Shown: positions 52,379 to 62,059, counted from the first letter of the stretch. The stretch: DNA of 64,000 nucleotides from JAAGZL01 sp050297535 (GCA_050297535.1 JBNKSV010000003.1:30372-94371), one strand, 5' to 3'. Notes: generated by a model from the letters alone, not told the origin. A program made the numbers and translations.

Positions 52379-54184
52379 ATGACCGATCTGCAACACATCA
52401 GAAACTTCTCCATTATCGCCCATATTGACCATGGGAAATCCACCATTGCAGACCGTTTTATCCAGATATGTGGCGGTTTGACAGAAAGAGAGATGGACGA
52501 GCAGGTTCTGGATTCCATGGATCTGGAGCGTGAGCGTGGAATTACCATCAAGGCTCAGAGCGTTACCCTATCCTATGTCAGCAAAAATGGTGAGACCTAT
52601 CAACTGAACTTTATCGACACCCCTGGGCATGTGGATTTCTCATACGAGGTATCCCGCTCTCTGGCAGCCTGTGAGGGTGCATTGCTGGTGGTGGATGCTG
52701 CGCAAGGGGTCGAGGCCCAGAGCGTGGCCAACTGCTATACGGCCATTGAGCAGGGCCTGGAGGTATTGCCGGTTCTAAACAAAATAGATCTGCCGGCCGC
52801 AGATCCGGAGAAGGTCATAAAAGAGATCGAGGAGATCATAGGCCTGGAAGCGGAACACGCCATGCGGGTTAGCGCCAAAAGCGGTCTCGGTATTCCTGAA
52901 CTCCTGGAGCAGTTGGTTGAGCTTATTCCCCCTCCGGAGGGGGACAGGACGAAACCGCTACAGGCGCTGATTATCGACTCATGGTTTGATAGTTATGTGG
53001 GGGTAATCTCTCTGATTCGCGTCATCAATGGCGCAATTAAACGCAAAGACAAGATGTGCGTCATGTCCACTGGTCGTGTCTATCAGGTAGAGAAGGTGGG
53101 AGTTTTTAATCCCAAACGGGTGGATAAGGATGAGCTTGGACCCGGAGAAGTGGGATTCGTGATCGCAGGGATTAAAGAGATCGACGGGGCACCGGTAGGC
53201 GATACCATTACCTTGAACGATCGCAAGGCGGAAAAACCTCTCCCTGGCTTTACCGAGATGATGCCACGGGTATTTTCCGGGCTCTATCCGGTAAGCTCTG
53301 ATGATTACGAGGCCTTCCGCGAGGCCCTGCAAAAGCTGAAACTGAATGACGCGGCCTTGCATTTTGAGCCGGAGACATCACAGGCCCTGGGATTTGGCTT
53401 CCGCTGTGGGTTTCTCGGAATGCTGCATATGGAGATCGTACAGGAGAGATTAGAGCGTGAATATGACCTGGACCTGATCACAACGGCCCCAACGGTAATC
53501 TACGAGGTAGAAAAGAGCGACGGTGAAGTCATTCGTATAGACAACCCTGCTGCGCTTCCGGATACCAGCAAAATCTCCGAGATACGTGAACCACTAATCG
53601 AGGCCACCATCTTGGTGCCCCAAGATTACCTCGGTAATGTGATAAATCTGTGCATAGAAAAGCGTGGCATGCAGAAAAACCTGCAATATCTGGGTGGACA
53701 GGTACAATTGCTCTACGAGTTACCGATGAACGAGGTGGTACTGGATTTCTTTGACCGTCTGAAATCTGTCAGCCGCGGTTTCGCCTCTTTCGAATATGAT
53801 TTCAAACGTTTTGCGCCTGCGCCACTGGTCAAGTTGGATATACTCATAAATTCTGAGAAGGTGGACGCATTATCTCTCATTGTGCACCGGGATAATGTAG
53901 AGGCCAAAGGCAGAGATCTGGCGGTAAAGATGAAGGAGATAATACCCCGGCAGATGTTCGAGGTTGCCATCCAAGCCGCTATTGGTAGTAAAATAATCGC
54001 ACGTACTACCGTAAAGGCGCTACGTAAAAATGTAACCGCAAAGTGTTATGGTGGCGATGTTAGCCGGAAGAGAAAGCTGCTTGAAAAGCAGAAGGCCGGT
54101 AAAAAGCGTATGAAACAGGTCGGCAAGGTCGAGATCCCTCAGGAGGCGTTTCTCGCTATTCTACGCGTCGGCAAAGATAACTAG
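52379..54184 (+). CDS. lepA: Elongation factor 4 (LepA)
   Basis: Ribosome-bound GTPase that affects initiation and back-translocation under stress. The 601 residues have the G1 AHIDHGKST (14-22), the RERGITIKAQSV switch, DTPGHVDF, NKIDLPAA, EF-G-like domains and the LepA-specific C-terminal end with GGDVSRKRKLLEKQKAGKKRMK. Length matches E. coli LepA (599). The order lepA-lepB-DUF4845-rnc-era-recO-pdxJ is conserved in gammaproteobacteria. Confidence 0.98.
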   Translation: MTDLQHIRNFSIIAHIDHGKSTIADRFIQICGGLTEREMDEQVLDSMDLERERGITIKAQSVTLSYVSKNGETYQLNFIDTPGHVDFSYEVSRSLAACEGALLVVDAAQGVEAQSVANCYTAIEQGLEVLPVLNKIDLPAADPEKVIKEIEEIIGLEAEHAMRVSAKSGLGIPELLEQLVELIPPPEGDRTKPLQALIIDSWFDSYVGVISLIRVINGAIKRKDKMCVMSTGRVYQVEKVGVFNPKRVDKDELGPGEVGFVIAGIKEIDGAPVGDTITLNDRKAEKPLPGFTEMMPRVFSGLYPVSSDDYEAFREALQKLKLNDAALHFEPETSQALGFGFRCGFLGMLHMEIVQERLEREYDLDLITTAPTVIYEVEKSDGEVIRIDNPAALPDTSKISEIREPLIEATILVPQDYLGNVINLCIEKRGMQKNLQYLGGQVQLLYELPMNEVVLDFFDRLKSVSRGFASFEYDFKRFAPAPLVKLDILINSEKVDALSLIVHRDNVEAKGRDLAVKMKEIIPRQMFEVAIQAAIGSKIIARTTVKALRKNVTAKCYGGDVSRKRKLLEKQKAGKKRMKQVGKVEIPQEAFLAILRVGKDN

Positions 54185-54215
54185 TAACAATGCCAAATGG
54201 CGGTGAAGGTTTTTT

Positions 54216-55046
54216 ATGAATATTGATTTTCCTTTGATACTTGTCCTGATCACATTTATTAGCGGCGGGATCTGGCTTGCGGATATTATATTTTTTGCGC
54301 CTAAAAGAAGAGGGAATACATCTATCGGTTTTGGTTCCACGGGAAAGAAAGAACCGTTAATCGTTGAATACTCACGCTCCTTTTTTCCAGTATTTCTTGC
54401 GGTGTTGGTATTACGTTCTGCGGTATTAGAACCATTCAGAATCCCTTCCGGATCAATGATGCCGACGCTCCTTATAGGTGACTTTATCCTGGTAAATAAA
54501 TTTAGCTATGGGATACGCTTGCCGGTATTAAATACGAAGATAATTGAAATTGGTGAGCCTGAAAGAGGCGATGTTGTAGTCTTTCGTTATCCCAAGGAAC
54601 CATCCATAGACTATATCAAACGTGTCGTTGCTGTACCTGGAGACACCATAGATTATAAAAACAAAACACTAATTATTAACGGCAAACCGTTAAAACAGGT
54701 GCAGCTTGGTCTTTATAATGGCGTTGGCTCTGGCGAGGATATGACCGGTACTATGGAGAGCATAGAGAGCATGGGGGATAGAGAGCATTCCATATTGATC
54801 AATCAACTTTATCCTGATTTTCCTCCTGGCTGTCAGATGCTGACCAGCGGTGCCATCACTGTACCTGAGGGTTTCTATTTTGCCATGGGTGATAATCGTG
54901 ACAATAGCAACGATAGTCGCTGTTGGGGTTATGTCCCGGAACAGAATCTGGTGGGAAAGGCGTTTGGAATTTGGATGAGTTGGGATTCGAACAGGGATAG
55001 CATCCTGCCCATAGCCTGGGAGCGGATTGGAGAAGGGATTAATTAA
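54216..55046 (+). CDS. lepB: Signal peptidase I LepB
   Basis: Cleaves signal peptides of exported proteins at the outer face of the inner membrane. The 276-residue protein has two N-terminal transmembrane helices (about 5-27 and 58-72), the nucleophile Ser80 in FRIPSGSMMPTL, the general-base Lys135 in DYIKRVVAVPGD, and GDNRDNSNDSRCWGYVP near the C-terminus. It is 31 bases after lepA. Confidence 0.97.
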   Translation: MNIDFPLILVLITFISGGIWLADIIFFAPKRRGNTSIGFGSTGKKEPLIVEYSRSFFPVFLAVLVLRSAVLEPFRIPSGSMMPTLLIGDFILVNKFSYGIRLPVLNTKIIEIGEPERGDVVVFRYPKEPSIDYIKRVVAVPGDTIDYKNKTLIINGKPLKQVQLGLYNGVGSGEDMTGTMESIESMGDREHSILINQLYPDFPPGCQMLTSGAITVPEGFYFAMGDNRDNSNDSRCWGYVPEQNLVGKAFGIWMSWDSNRDSILPIAWERIGEGIN

Positions 55047-55088
55047 TTGTTGTAGACATAGAAATCTAACACATTTATGGAGGCTGGC

Positions 55089-55469
55089 ATGATGATAGGC
55101 AATAAAAAAAGACAGCACGGAATGACCGGTATGGGATGGCTCACCGTACTGCTCCTCATCGGATTTTTCGGACTGCTAACATTAAGGCTAGCACCGATAT
55201 ATATGGAGAATTATTCTGTCAAGGGCGTTCTACAATCGTTCAAAGATGAGCCTATGATTACACAAAAGAGCAAAAAAGAGATTCTAAAAATGCTTATGTC
55301 TCGTCTAAATACTAACGGTCTGCGTGACATCAATACTGATATGGTAACTGTGGAAAAAGAGCCGGGGTTACTTAATATCAAAATAGATTACTTTGTACGC
55401 AAGCCGATGGTGGGTAATATCGAGATAATCGTCAGCTTTGATGAAGAAATAGAGCTAGTATCAAATTGA
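55089..55469 (+). CDS. DUF4845 membrane-anchored protein
   Basis: A 126-residue protein with one transmembrane helix near the N-terminus (GWLTVLLLIGFFGLLTLRLAP), a pattern like pilin-type N-termini (the HGMTGMGW segment precedes it), and a periplasmic tail. It is the uncharacterised protein that regularly lies between lepB and rnc. I start at ATG 55089, which has GGAGG 5 bases before it; the upstream ATG at 55077 overlaps that ribosome site. The end overlaps rnc by 4 bases. Role unknown; position suggests a link to secretion or envelope biogenesis. Confidence 0.87.
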   Translation: MMIGNKKRQHGMTGMGWLTVLLLIGFFGLLTLRLAPIYMENYSVKGVLQSFKDEPMITQKSKKEILKMLMSRLNTNGLRDINTDMVTVEKEPGLLNIKIDYFVRKPMVGNIEIIVSFDEEIELVSN

Positions 55470-56134
55470 GAGAGCCGTTAGAACATCTTAGTCGCAGAAT
55501 CGGCTACGAATTTTCCGACAAGGTGATCTTTGACAAGGCCCTAACCCATCGAAGTGCGGGTGGAGTCAACAACGAAAGGATGGAGTTTCTTGGCGACTCC
55601 ATCCTTGGTTTTGTGGTAGCGGACGTACTATTTACCAAACTGCGCAAGGCGGATGAAGGTGATATGAGCAGGCTGAGGTCGAGTCTGGTCAAGGGCGCTA
55701 CTCTGGCAGAGATAGCAAAAGAGATTGACTTGGGCAAATATCTCCAGCTTGGTCCTGGCGAACTAAGCAGTGGCGGACAATCCAGGAACTCGATACTAGC
55801 GGATGCCTTGGAAGCGGTCATTGCGGCCGTTTATCTGGATGGGGGATTGAACGCCGCACGCAAGGTAATTACCACCCTGTACGGTAGCAGGTTTGACGGC
55901 ATCACTACCAACATAGATTTAAAGGACCCAAAGACCAGACTGCAGGAATATCTGCAAGCTCGGCGTCATCAGCTTCCCGAGTATTCTGTGCTGGAGGTGG
56001 CGGGCGAACAGCATGAACAGACATTCACCGTCAAATGCGTGATCAATGATCTGAATCTGCAAACAGTGGCAAGCGGCACCAGCCGCCGCAAGGCGGAGCA
56101 GAAGGCCGCTGAGAAATTATTGCAAGAGATATAG
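55466..56134 (+). CDS. rnc: Ribonuclease III
   Basis: Cleaves double-stranded RNA in rRNA and mRNA processing. The 222-residue protein has the catalytic signature NERMEFLGDSILGFVVAD (Glu40 and Asp44 region) and a C-terminal dsRNA-binding domain from about 150 with SRRKAEQKAAEKLL. The start is TTG 55466, overlapping the DUF4845 stop as TTGA. Era follows after 3 bases. Confidence 0.97.
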   Translation: MREPLEHLSRRIGYEFSDKVIFDKALTHRSAGGVNNERMEFLGDSILGFVVADVLFTKLRKADEGDMSRLRSSLVKGATLAEIAKEIDLGKYLQLGPGELSSGGQSRNSILADALEAVIAAVYLDGGLNAARKVITTLYGSRFDGITTNIDLKDPKTRLQEYLQARRHQLPEYSVLEVAGEQHEQTFTVKCVINDLNLQTVASGTSRRKAEQKAAEKLLQEI

Positions 56135-56137
56135 AGA

Positions 56138-57034
56138 ATGCCCAAGAAAGTGCATAGATGCGGCTACACTGCAATAGTCGGGCGTCCCAACGTGGGCAAA
56201 TCCACGCTATTAAACAGGATCATCGGTCAGAAGCTGGCTATTACCTCCCATAAACCGCAGACCACGCGCCATAGCATACTCGGTGTAAAAACCACTGCAA
56301 ATGGGCAGATAATATATGTAGATACCCCCGGCATTCATAAGCGTGGCGACCAGCCTATGAATAAATATCTGAACCGTACAGCCAAATCCGCTCTTGCCGA
56401 TGTGGATCTATTACTGTTTTTGATAGAGGCGTTACGCTGGACCGATGAAGATGAGGCAGTACTCAAGACTATAATCAAATACGAGCTGCCATGCATACTC
56501 ATAATAAACAAAGTAGACCGCATCAAAGATAAAGAGGAATTGCTGCCTTTTCTCGCGGAGATTTCATCTAGACATAAATTTTTAGAGATCATCCCGCTCT
56601 CGGCCATGAATGGAACCAACGTAGCTGAATTGGAAGACAAGGTCCTAGCTGCCATGCCGGAAGAGGACAATATTTACCCTGATGATCAGCTAACCGACAG
56701 ATCTGAACGTTTCTTTGCCGCGGAATTGGTGCGGGAACAACTAACCCAGCGCTATTCCAAAGAGATCCCCTATGCCTTGACTGTTGAGGTAGAAAAATTT
56801 GAAGTAAAGAAGGATATTTACCATATAACCACCCTGATTTGGGTAGAACGCAAGGGCCAAAAGAATATCATTATCGGTAAAAACGGAGAGGCGCTAAAAG
56901 AGGTCGCCACTCAGGCCAGGATCGAGATGGAGAAATTCTTTGGGCATAAGGTATTTTTAAAGATCTGGATTAAGGTAAAAAAGAGCTGGTCTACTGACAG
57001 CAAATCGTTACACCAGCTTGGATATAGCGATTAG
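56138..57034 (+). CDS. era: GTPase Era
   Basis: Essential GTPase that binds 16S rRNA and helps assemble the 30S subunit. The 298 residues have G1 GRPNVGKST (15-23), the switch region KPQTTRHSILG, DTPGIHK, NKVDRIKD and a C-terminal KH domain with IIIGKNGEALKEVATQARIEME. The rnc-era spacing of 3 bases and the downstream recO overlap indicate one operon. Confidence 0.98.
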   Translation: MPKKVHRCGYTAIVGRPNVGKSTLLNRIIGQKLAITSHKPQTTRHSILGVKTTANGQIIYVDTPGIHKRGDQPMNKYLNRTAKSALADVDLLLFLIEALRWTDEDEAVLKTIIKYELPCILIINKVDRIKDKEELLPFLAEISSRHKFLEIIPLSAMNGTNVAELEDKVLAAMPEEDNIYPDDQLTDRSERFFAAELVREQLTQRYSKEIPYALTVEVEKFEVKKDIYHITTLIWVERKGQKNIIIGKNGEALKEVATQARIEMEKFFGHKVFLKIWIKVKKSWSTDSKSLHQLGYSD

Positions 57035-57737
57035 ACCGATGTTCCGTGCCTATCTTTTGCACCGTACCCCATATTCAGACACCAGCCTGCTGGTTGAATG
57101 CTTTACTCGTGAGCATGGCCGCTTCCCTGCGATAGCCAAGGGCGCCAGAGGCGGCAAAAGAGCAGGTGCGACGCTACTGCAGCCGTTCAATCCGTTGGTT
57201 ATAAAATTCGCAGGGAAGGGTGATGTCAAGACCCTGGCCAGCTATGAGCAAGACAGCAGAGCACCGACCCTTAATGGGAAAAATATGTATTGTGGGTTTT
57301 ATCTTAATGAACTGCTGATGCGCATACTCGCAAGAAACGATCCGCACGATGAACTATTCTCCCAATATGAAAACACCCTGCGAGAGCTATCCTCAATAAC
57401 GGATGTTGAACCTACACTAAGAACATTTGAAGTGGCGTTATTAAACGAATTGGGATATGGACTGTTGCTTGATACAGATGTGGAAACTGGCAATCAGATT
57501 AAACATGATTCATTCTATAGCTTTGAGCTTGAGCATGGTCCAAGAGAGATAGAACATCCTGATAACCATTCAATAAATGGAAGTACACTGCAAGCATTGG
57601 CCGGCAACATTCCTTATTATGACAGGGAAAAAAATCAGGCCAGGATGCTAATGCGGCGGGTTTTGGCCCATTATCTCGGAGATCGACCGCTCAAGAGCAG
57701 GGAGTTATTTAGATCATTTTCAGGCAGCAATATATGA
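57018..57737 (+). CDS. recO: DNA repair protein RecO
   Basis: Loads RecA with RecF/RecR on gapped DNA. The 239-residue protein starts with the OB-fold segment FRAYLLHRTPYSDTSLLVECFTREHGRFPAIAKGARG and has a helical C-terminal domain. The usual zinc-finger cysteines of other RecO proteins are not obvious here. The start is either TTG 57018 (overlapping era) or ATG 57039; I list the earlier one but favour neither strongly. The end overlaps pdxJ by 4 bases. Confidence 0.92.
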   Translation: MDIAIRPMFRAYLLHRTPYSDTSLLVECFTREHGRFPAIAKGARGGKRAGATLLQPFNPLVIKFAGKGDVKTLASYEQDSRAPTLNGKNMYCGFYLNELLMRILARNDPHDELFSQYENTLRELSSITDVEPTLRTFEVALLNELGYGLLLDTDVETGNQIKHDSFYSFELEHGPREIEHPDNHSINGSTLQALAGNIPYYDREKNQARMLMRRVLAHYLGDRPLKSRELFRSFSGSNI

Positions 57738-58465
57738 GACAGACAAAAGAGATCCTGTTGGGTGTAAATATTGATCATGTCGCAACGCTACGTCAGGCGC
57801 GCGGCACCAGATATCCAGAGCCGCTCCAGGCCGCCCTGGTAGCGGAACATGCTGGTGCCGATGCGATTACCCTGCATCTAAGAGAGGACAGACGTCATAT
57901 ACAAGATCGCGATGTGGAAATCCTAAAGGGTGTATTACAGACACGTATGAATCTGGAGATGGCGGCAACCCAAGAGATGCTGAAGATTGCCACCGACATA
58001 CAACCACAGGACTGCTGCATAGTACCGGAGAAACGCGCTGAGCTAACTACAGAGGGAGGTCTGGACGTAAAAGGCAATCTTGCATATTTGACCGACTATT
58101 GCGCAGCCTTAAACAATGTTGGAACCAGAGTATCACTATTTATTGATGCGGACCTGAAACAGATAGATGCGGCCAAAGAGGCCGGGGTTCCTGTAATAGA
58201 AATACACACTGGTCATTATGCAGATGCAACAACAGAAAAACAGAGAGCGCAGGAACTGGAAAAGATTTCCAGGGCGGTAAGGCATGGGCTGGATATCGGA
58301 TTACAGGTGAACGCTGGACATGGACTTGATTATCACAACGTCAAAGCAATTACTGATATTGATGGAATAGTCGAATTAAACATCGGTCATTCGATAATAG
58401 CGCGAGCGCTATTCGACGGCCTGGGTAAGGCAGTGGCCGACATGAAGGCACTGTTAGTTAGATAG
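57734..58465 (+). CDS. pdxJ: Pyridoxine 5'-phosphate synthase PdxJ
   Basis: Condenses deoxyxylulose-5-phosphate with 1-amino-acetone-3-phosphate to form pyridoxine 5'-phosphate. The 243-residue TIM barrel has LGVNIDHVATLRQARGTRYPEPLQAA, the HLREDRRHIQDRDV segment and INAGHGLDYHNV-type phosphate-binding loop (VNAGHGLDYHN). The ATGA overlap with recO shows coupling. In many relatives acpS follows; here a phosphorylase gene follows instead. Confidence 0.97.
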   Translation: MRQTKEILLGVNIDHVATLRQARGTRYPEPLQAALVAEHAGADAITLHLREDRRHIQDRDVEILKGVLQTRMNLEMAATQEMLKIATDIQPQDCCIVPEKRAELTTEGGLDVKGNLAYLTDYCAALNNVGTRVSLFIDADLKQIDAAKEAGVPVIEIHTGHYADATTEKQRAQELEKISRAVRHGLDIGLQVNAGHGLDYHNVKAITDIDGIVELNIGHSIIARALFDGLGKAVADMKALLVR

Positions 58466-58489
58466 ATTATAAACCTTGAGTACATCGGC

Positions 58490-59230
58490 ATGACACAACT
58501 GGCAATAATCGGCGGTTCCGGATTTACCAAGATGGAATCCCTCAAGATCACCAGGAGAGAAGTGGTAAACACCCCTTACGGTGAGCCTTCATCCCCCTTG
58601 ATCCACGGCTGTTTCGACGGACTGGATATAGTATTCCTTCCCAGGCACGGGGCAGGGCACACCATACCTCCACATAAGATCAACTACCGGGCCAACATAT
58701 GGGCCCTGAAACATATCGGCGTTGATTATGTAATCGGTATGGCAACCGTAGGCGGGATAAGAGATGACATGGCGCCTGAAGCCATTGTCATCCCAGATCA
58801 GATAATTGATTACACCTGGAGCCGTGGCAACACCTTCTTCGAAAATGATCTGTCCGAAGTAACACACATCGACTTCACTGAACCCTATTGCCAGGAACTC
58901 AGACTCGCCCTGATCAACGCCGCTATAGATGCCGGACTGGATATCATCAAAGAAGGCACCTATGGAGCTACCCAGGGACCCAGGCTAGAGACGGCGATGG
59001 AGATCAAAAGGATGCAAGGCGATGGGTGCGATCTAGTCGGCATGACCGGTATGCCAGAGGCGGCACTGGCGCGTGAGCTAGGTCTATGTTACGCGCATTG
59101 CTCAGTGGTAGCGAATTGGGCTGCAGGAATAGGGGATGGACCCATAACTATGGACAATATAGAAGTCAATATGCGTAAAGGTATGGAAAAAGTGTATGCG
59201 TTATTGCTAAGGTTAGGTCGGCATCTCTAG
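58490..59230 (+). CDS. S-methyl-5'-thioinosine phosphorylase (MTAP/MTIP family)
   Basis: A 246-residue purine nucleoside phosphorylase of the MTAP family. It has the phosphate-binding GGSGF near the N-terminus, PRHGAGHTIPPHKINYRANIWAL, EGTYGATQGPRLETAMEIKRM and GMTGMPEAALARELGLCYA with the substrate Met region. Length is closer to bacterial methylthioinosine phosphorylase (about 245) than to human MTAP (283). Because mtaD, which makes methylthioinosine, is also present, cleavage of methylthioinosine to hypoxanthine and MTR-1-P is the favoured reaction; MTA itself remains possible. It follows pdxJ by 24 bases. Confidence 0.88.
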   Translation: MTQLAIIGGSGFTKMESLKITRREVVNTPYGEPSSPLIHGCFDGLDIVFLPRHGAGHTIPPHKINYRANIWALKHIGVDYVIGMATVGGIRDDMAPEAIVIPDQIIDYTWSRGNTFFENDLSEVTHIDFTEPYCQELRLALINAAIDAGLDIIKEGTYGATQGPRLETAMEIKRMQGDGCDLVGMTGMPEAALARELGLCYAHCSVVANWAAGIGDGPITMDNIEVNMRKGMEKVYALLLRLGRHL

Positions 59231-59237
59231 CCAATAG

Positions 59238-60785
59238 TCAATGGCCAAGGGGAAGCCGAATAATGAAGGTGGTTCCTTTGCCAATTTTGGTATCGAAGGT
59301 GATTGATCCGCTGTGGTGCTTTACGATACAACCATATGCCACAGAAAGCCCCTGACCTATTCCACGGCCTACTTGTTTTGTTGTAAAGAACGGATCGAAC
59401 AACCGTGAGTGTATTTCGTCTGGGATGCCTGTTCCGGTATCGGTCACGCGGATTTCTACATGGCTGTCATCGTTACGAGATATGATTGTTATCAACCCCT
59501 TCCCATTTGGTTGTGCGTCTATAGCATCTTCGATGGCGTGAGCAGCATTGATGACAAGATTGAGCAGTGCCTGATTGATATCGTTGACGTAGCATGGTAT
59601 TGGCGGAAGCTGAGGGTCAAGCTCCAGCTTGAGATCGGCAACATGCTTCCATTCATTGCGTGCTACTGTGGTTGTGTTTTCTATCGCACGGTTCAGGTCC
59701 GTAGATATTTTTTCCTTGTCTCCAGGGTGTGAAAATTCTTTCATTGCACGGACTATGGTGGCGATATGATTGATGCCCTCCATTGTTTGATCAAGGGCTC
59801 TTGGCACTTCGCTGGCAAGATAATCAAGATCTGCGGCCGTTATGGCGCTTTCAGCTTCTGAAACGTGATTCTCTGTGAGCCTGTTAGCTTTAGCAGCAGT
59901 CAGCATCTCGGCAAATGGTGTAAAAACCCGACGGCAATCTTCTACGGACTGCTGGATGAAGCGAATATTATCGCCGATAAATTGAATAGGTGAATTGAGT
60001 TCATGGGCAATACCGGAGGCTAACTGGCCGATTGCTTCGAGTTTTTGAGAGTGGCGCAGTTGGATCTCTACGGCATCACGCTCGGCTTCTGCTCGTTCCC
60101 GTTCGGAGATTTCGCGTCGCATCAGATCATTTGCAAAGGTTAATTCTGAAGTGCGTTGTAACACTCTTGCTTCCAATTCTTCATTAACTGTTTTCAATGC
60201 GTCATAGGCCATTACGCTAGTCAAAACATCTCCCAGACGACGGCTTATCTCCAGAAACAGCTTTTTTTCCTCAGGGCGCCATTTCCTGTTGTACGAGCAC
60301 TGGTGCAGTCCGCATTCCCAGGCGCCGCCACCCTTGGGAAAGAGGGCAATAGCGAGCTGGGATTTTATTTCATAGGTTTTTAAGACGATGTCTTCTGGGT
60401 CCAGGCCTTTCCCAATATAGATCTCATTAGGAACAGGATTCTTCAGCAGCTCCTGGAATAGCCGCTGAATGGCTGGCGACATCGGTACTTTCAATCCTCG
60501 GGCGCAAGCGCCTGGATACTGGGGTGTCGTACGCTCCATAGCGATGGTGAATTCCGGCACATCTGGGTCGCAAGGGGTGGCAAGGAACGCCCGGTCACAC
60601 TCAAAGATAGAGAGCATGGTATCTAGAACCTCGACCATCATATGTTCCAGATTGTCTGTGCCCTGCATAACCCGGTTTACGCGATCCATGCTTTCAAAAA
60701 ACCAAAGATCAGCAGCCAATTTTTCCCCGGTTAGGTTGCGTTCTCTGATGTCGTTATCACTACCCATAAGTTCTATAACACTCAC
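59238..60785 (-). CDS. Soluble sensor histidine kinase with GAF domain
   Basis: A 515-residue kinase without transmembrane helices or signal peptide. Residues about 25-195 form a GAF-type sensory domain with several cysteines (LATPCDPDVPE, CARGL, ECGLHQCSYN). A coiled coil (about 197-250) leads to the HisKA domain with GIAHELNSPIQF and phospho-acceptor His261, then an HATPase domain with LVINAAHAIEDAI, DTGTGIPDEI and GIGQGLSVAYGCIVKHHSGS. No response regulator adjoins it, so it is an orphan. It ends 8 bases from the convergent phosphorylase gene and is downstream of the polyamine operon. The start (GTG 60785 or ATG 60767) is uncertain. Confidence 0.9.
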   Translation of the reverse strand: MSVIELMGSDNDIRERNLTGEKLAADLWFFESMDRVNRVMQGTDNLEHMMVEVLDTMLSIFECDRAFLATPCDPDVPEFTIAMERTTPQYPGACARGLKVPMSPAIQRLFQELLKNPVPNEIYIGKGLDPEDIVLKTYEIKSQLAIALFPKGGGAWECGLHQCSYNRKWRPEEKKLFLEISRRLGDVLTSVMAYDALKTVNEELEARVLQRTSELTFANDLMRREISERERAEAERDAVEIQLRHSQKLEAIGQLASGIAHELNSPIQFIGDNIRFIQQSVEDCRRVFTPFAEMLTAAKANRLTENHVSEAESAITAADLDYLASEVPRALDQTMEGINHIATIVRAMKEFSHPGDKEKISTDLNRAIENTTTVARNEWKHVADLKLELDPQLPPIPCYVNDINQALLNLVINAAHAIEDAIDAQPNGKGLITIISRNDDSHVEIRVTDTGTGIPDEIHSRLFDPFFTTKQVGRGIGQGLSVAYGCIVKHHSGSITFDTKIGKGTTFIIRLPLGH

Positions 60786-60909
60786 ATATTGGGAATAGGT
60801 AAGGCGGTTATCGGAAGTATAGCCTGAAAAATACGCTGTTCATTGACCCTGATGACAGAGCCACTATCTGTCTACATAATCAAATTATGGGATAGCTCCA
60901 CGAGCGTGA

Positions 60910-62055
60910 TTACTTGTTTATCACAACAATCTTCGCCCCTTCGAGCGAGTTGAAGTGGGTGGAGGTGGCGTGGGTATAGGCGCCCATCATATGACCGATG
61001 AGCAGGTCGCCTTCCTGCAGCGCAGGCAATTCCACATCTTCTGCGATGATATCAATGCTGTCACAGGTAGGGCCCGCCAGGATAGACGCTTGCCGCTCAG
61101 GCGAGTCATTGAAGATCTGCAGTGGATAGATGGTGTGGTCAAACAGTTGTCCACTGTAAGAACCGTAGATGCCGTCATCCATGTAGTACCATTGATAATC
61201 ACCACGCCGCGCCTTACCGGTAACCGTGCTAATGCCGGTAACTGCTGGGGCAATCAGGAATCTGCCAGGTTCGGCGATGACGCTGATATGATCTGGTAAT
61301 TCCTGCAATGCTGTACGAATCGGCGCAAAGTATCTATCCGCATCAAAGCCGCTCATGGCATAGTCCGCTGGGAAACCGCCGCCGATATCCAGCACATCCA
61401 TAGGCCGACCCTCACGCTCTTCGACCTCGCGAATCAGGGCGGCACAGCGCTTTATAGCATCAATATGGGCATCTGGAGTGACACTCTGAGAACCGACATG
61501 GAATGATAACCCACGGACATGCACACCCAAGGCAGAGGCCTGTTGCACCAGTTCTGGTACTTGGTCAGGAGCACAGCCGAATTTGCGGGAGAGATCCACC
61601 TTGGCGGTGTCACTTCGGAAACTTACCCTCAGCAACAATCCGATACGCTGTTTATAGGGGATCAGCTTTTTGAGTTCATCAATATTGTCCACCACAAAGG
61701 TGGTGGAGCCGCCCCTAAGGGCAGCCTTGATATCGGCATCCTTCTTAATCGGATGGGTATGGATGGTGCGTCTGCCACTGATCTGCAGATCTCGCAGCAT
61801 GTCGATTTCGCCTGCTGAGGCCACATCAAAGTTTGCCTCCATCTCGCTAAGTACTTCCAAGACGTCCGGGTGCGCAAAGGCCTTTATGGCGTAGTATAGG
61901 TCCACACCTGGCAGCTGCTCCTGTAGCAAGCGAAAACGCGCACGCAGCACCCTGCAATCCAGAATCAGCAGGGGAGAGCCGTGCTTGGCTACCAGGTCGC
62001 GATAATAGGCCTGTTCTCCATCACTACCGCCGAAACGAATAACCCGATCACTCAA
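60910..62055 (-). CDS. speC: Ornithine/lysine decarboxylase, alanine-racemase-fold (type III PLP)
   Basis: Decarboxylates ornithine to putrescine (or lysine to cadaverine). The fold-type III PLP enzyme has the Schiff-base lysine in YYAIKAFAHPDVL, HVGSQS, LDIGGGFP, EPGRFLIAPA, the active-site GPTCDSID and DDGIYGSYS. I start it at TTG 62055, 4 bases after the speE stop, giving 381 residues; an upstream start inside speE would add 11. The last gene of speD-speE-speC, it supplies the putrescine that SpeE uses. Ornithine over lysine, and over carboxynorspermidine decarboxylase, is the contextual call. Confidence 0.85.
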   Translation of the reverse strand: MSDRVIRFGGSDGEQAYYRDLVAKHGSPLLILDCRVLRARFRLLQEQLPGVDLYYAIKAFAHPDVLEVLSEMEANFDVASAGEIDMLRDLQISGRRTIHTHPIKKDADIKAALRGGSTTFVVDNIDELKKLIPYKQRIGLLLRVSFRSDTAKVDLSRKFGCAPDQVPELVQQASALGVHVRGLSFHVGSQSVTPDAHIDAIKRCAALIREVEEREGRPMDVLDIGGGFPADYAMSGFDADRYFAPIRTALQELPDHISVIAEPGRFLIAPAVTGISTVTGKARRGDYQWYYMDDGIYGSYSGQLFDHTIYPLQIFNDSPERQASILAGPTCDSIDIIAEDVELPALQEGDLLIGHMMGAYTHATSTHFNSLEGAKIVVINK

Positions 62056-62059
62056 GTGA

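Noticed and set aside
52234..52428. 64-codon open frame on the plus strand before lepA
   Set aside because: It runs through the strong terminator at 52282-52318 and into lepA, has no ribosome site and resembles no known protein.
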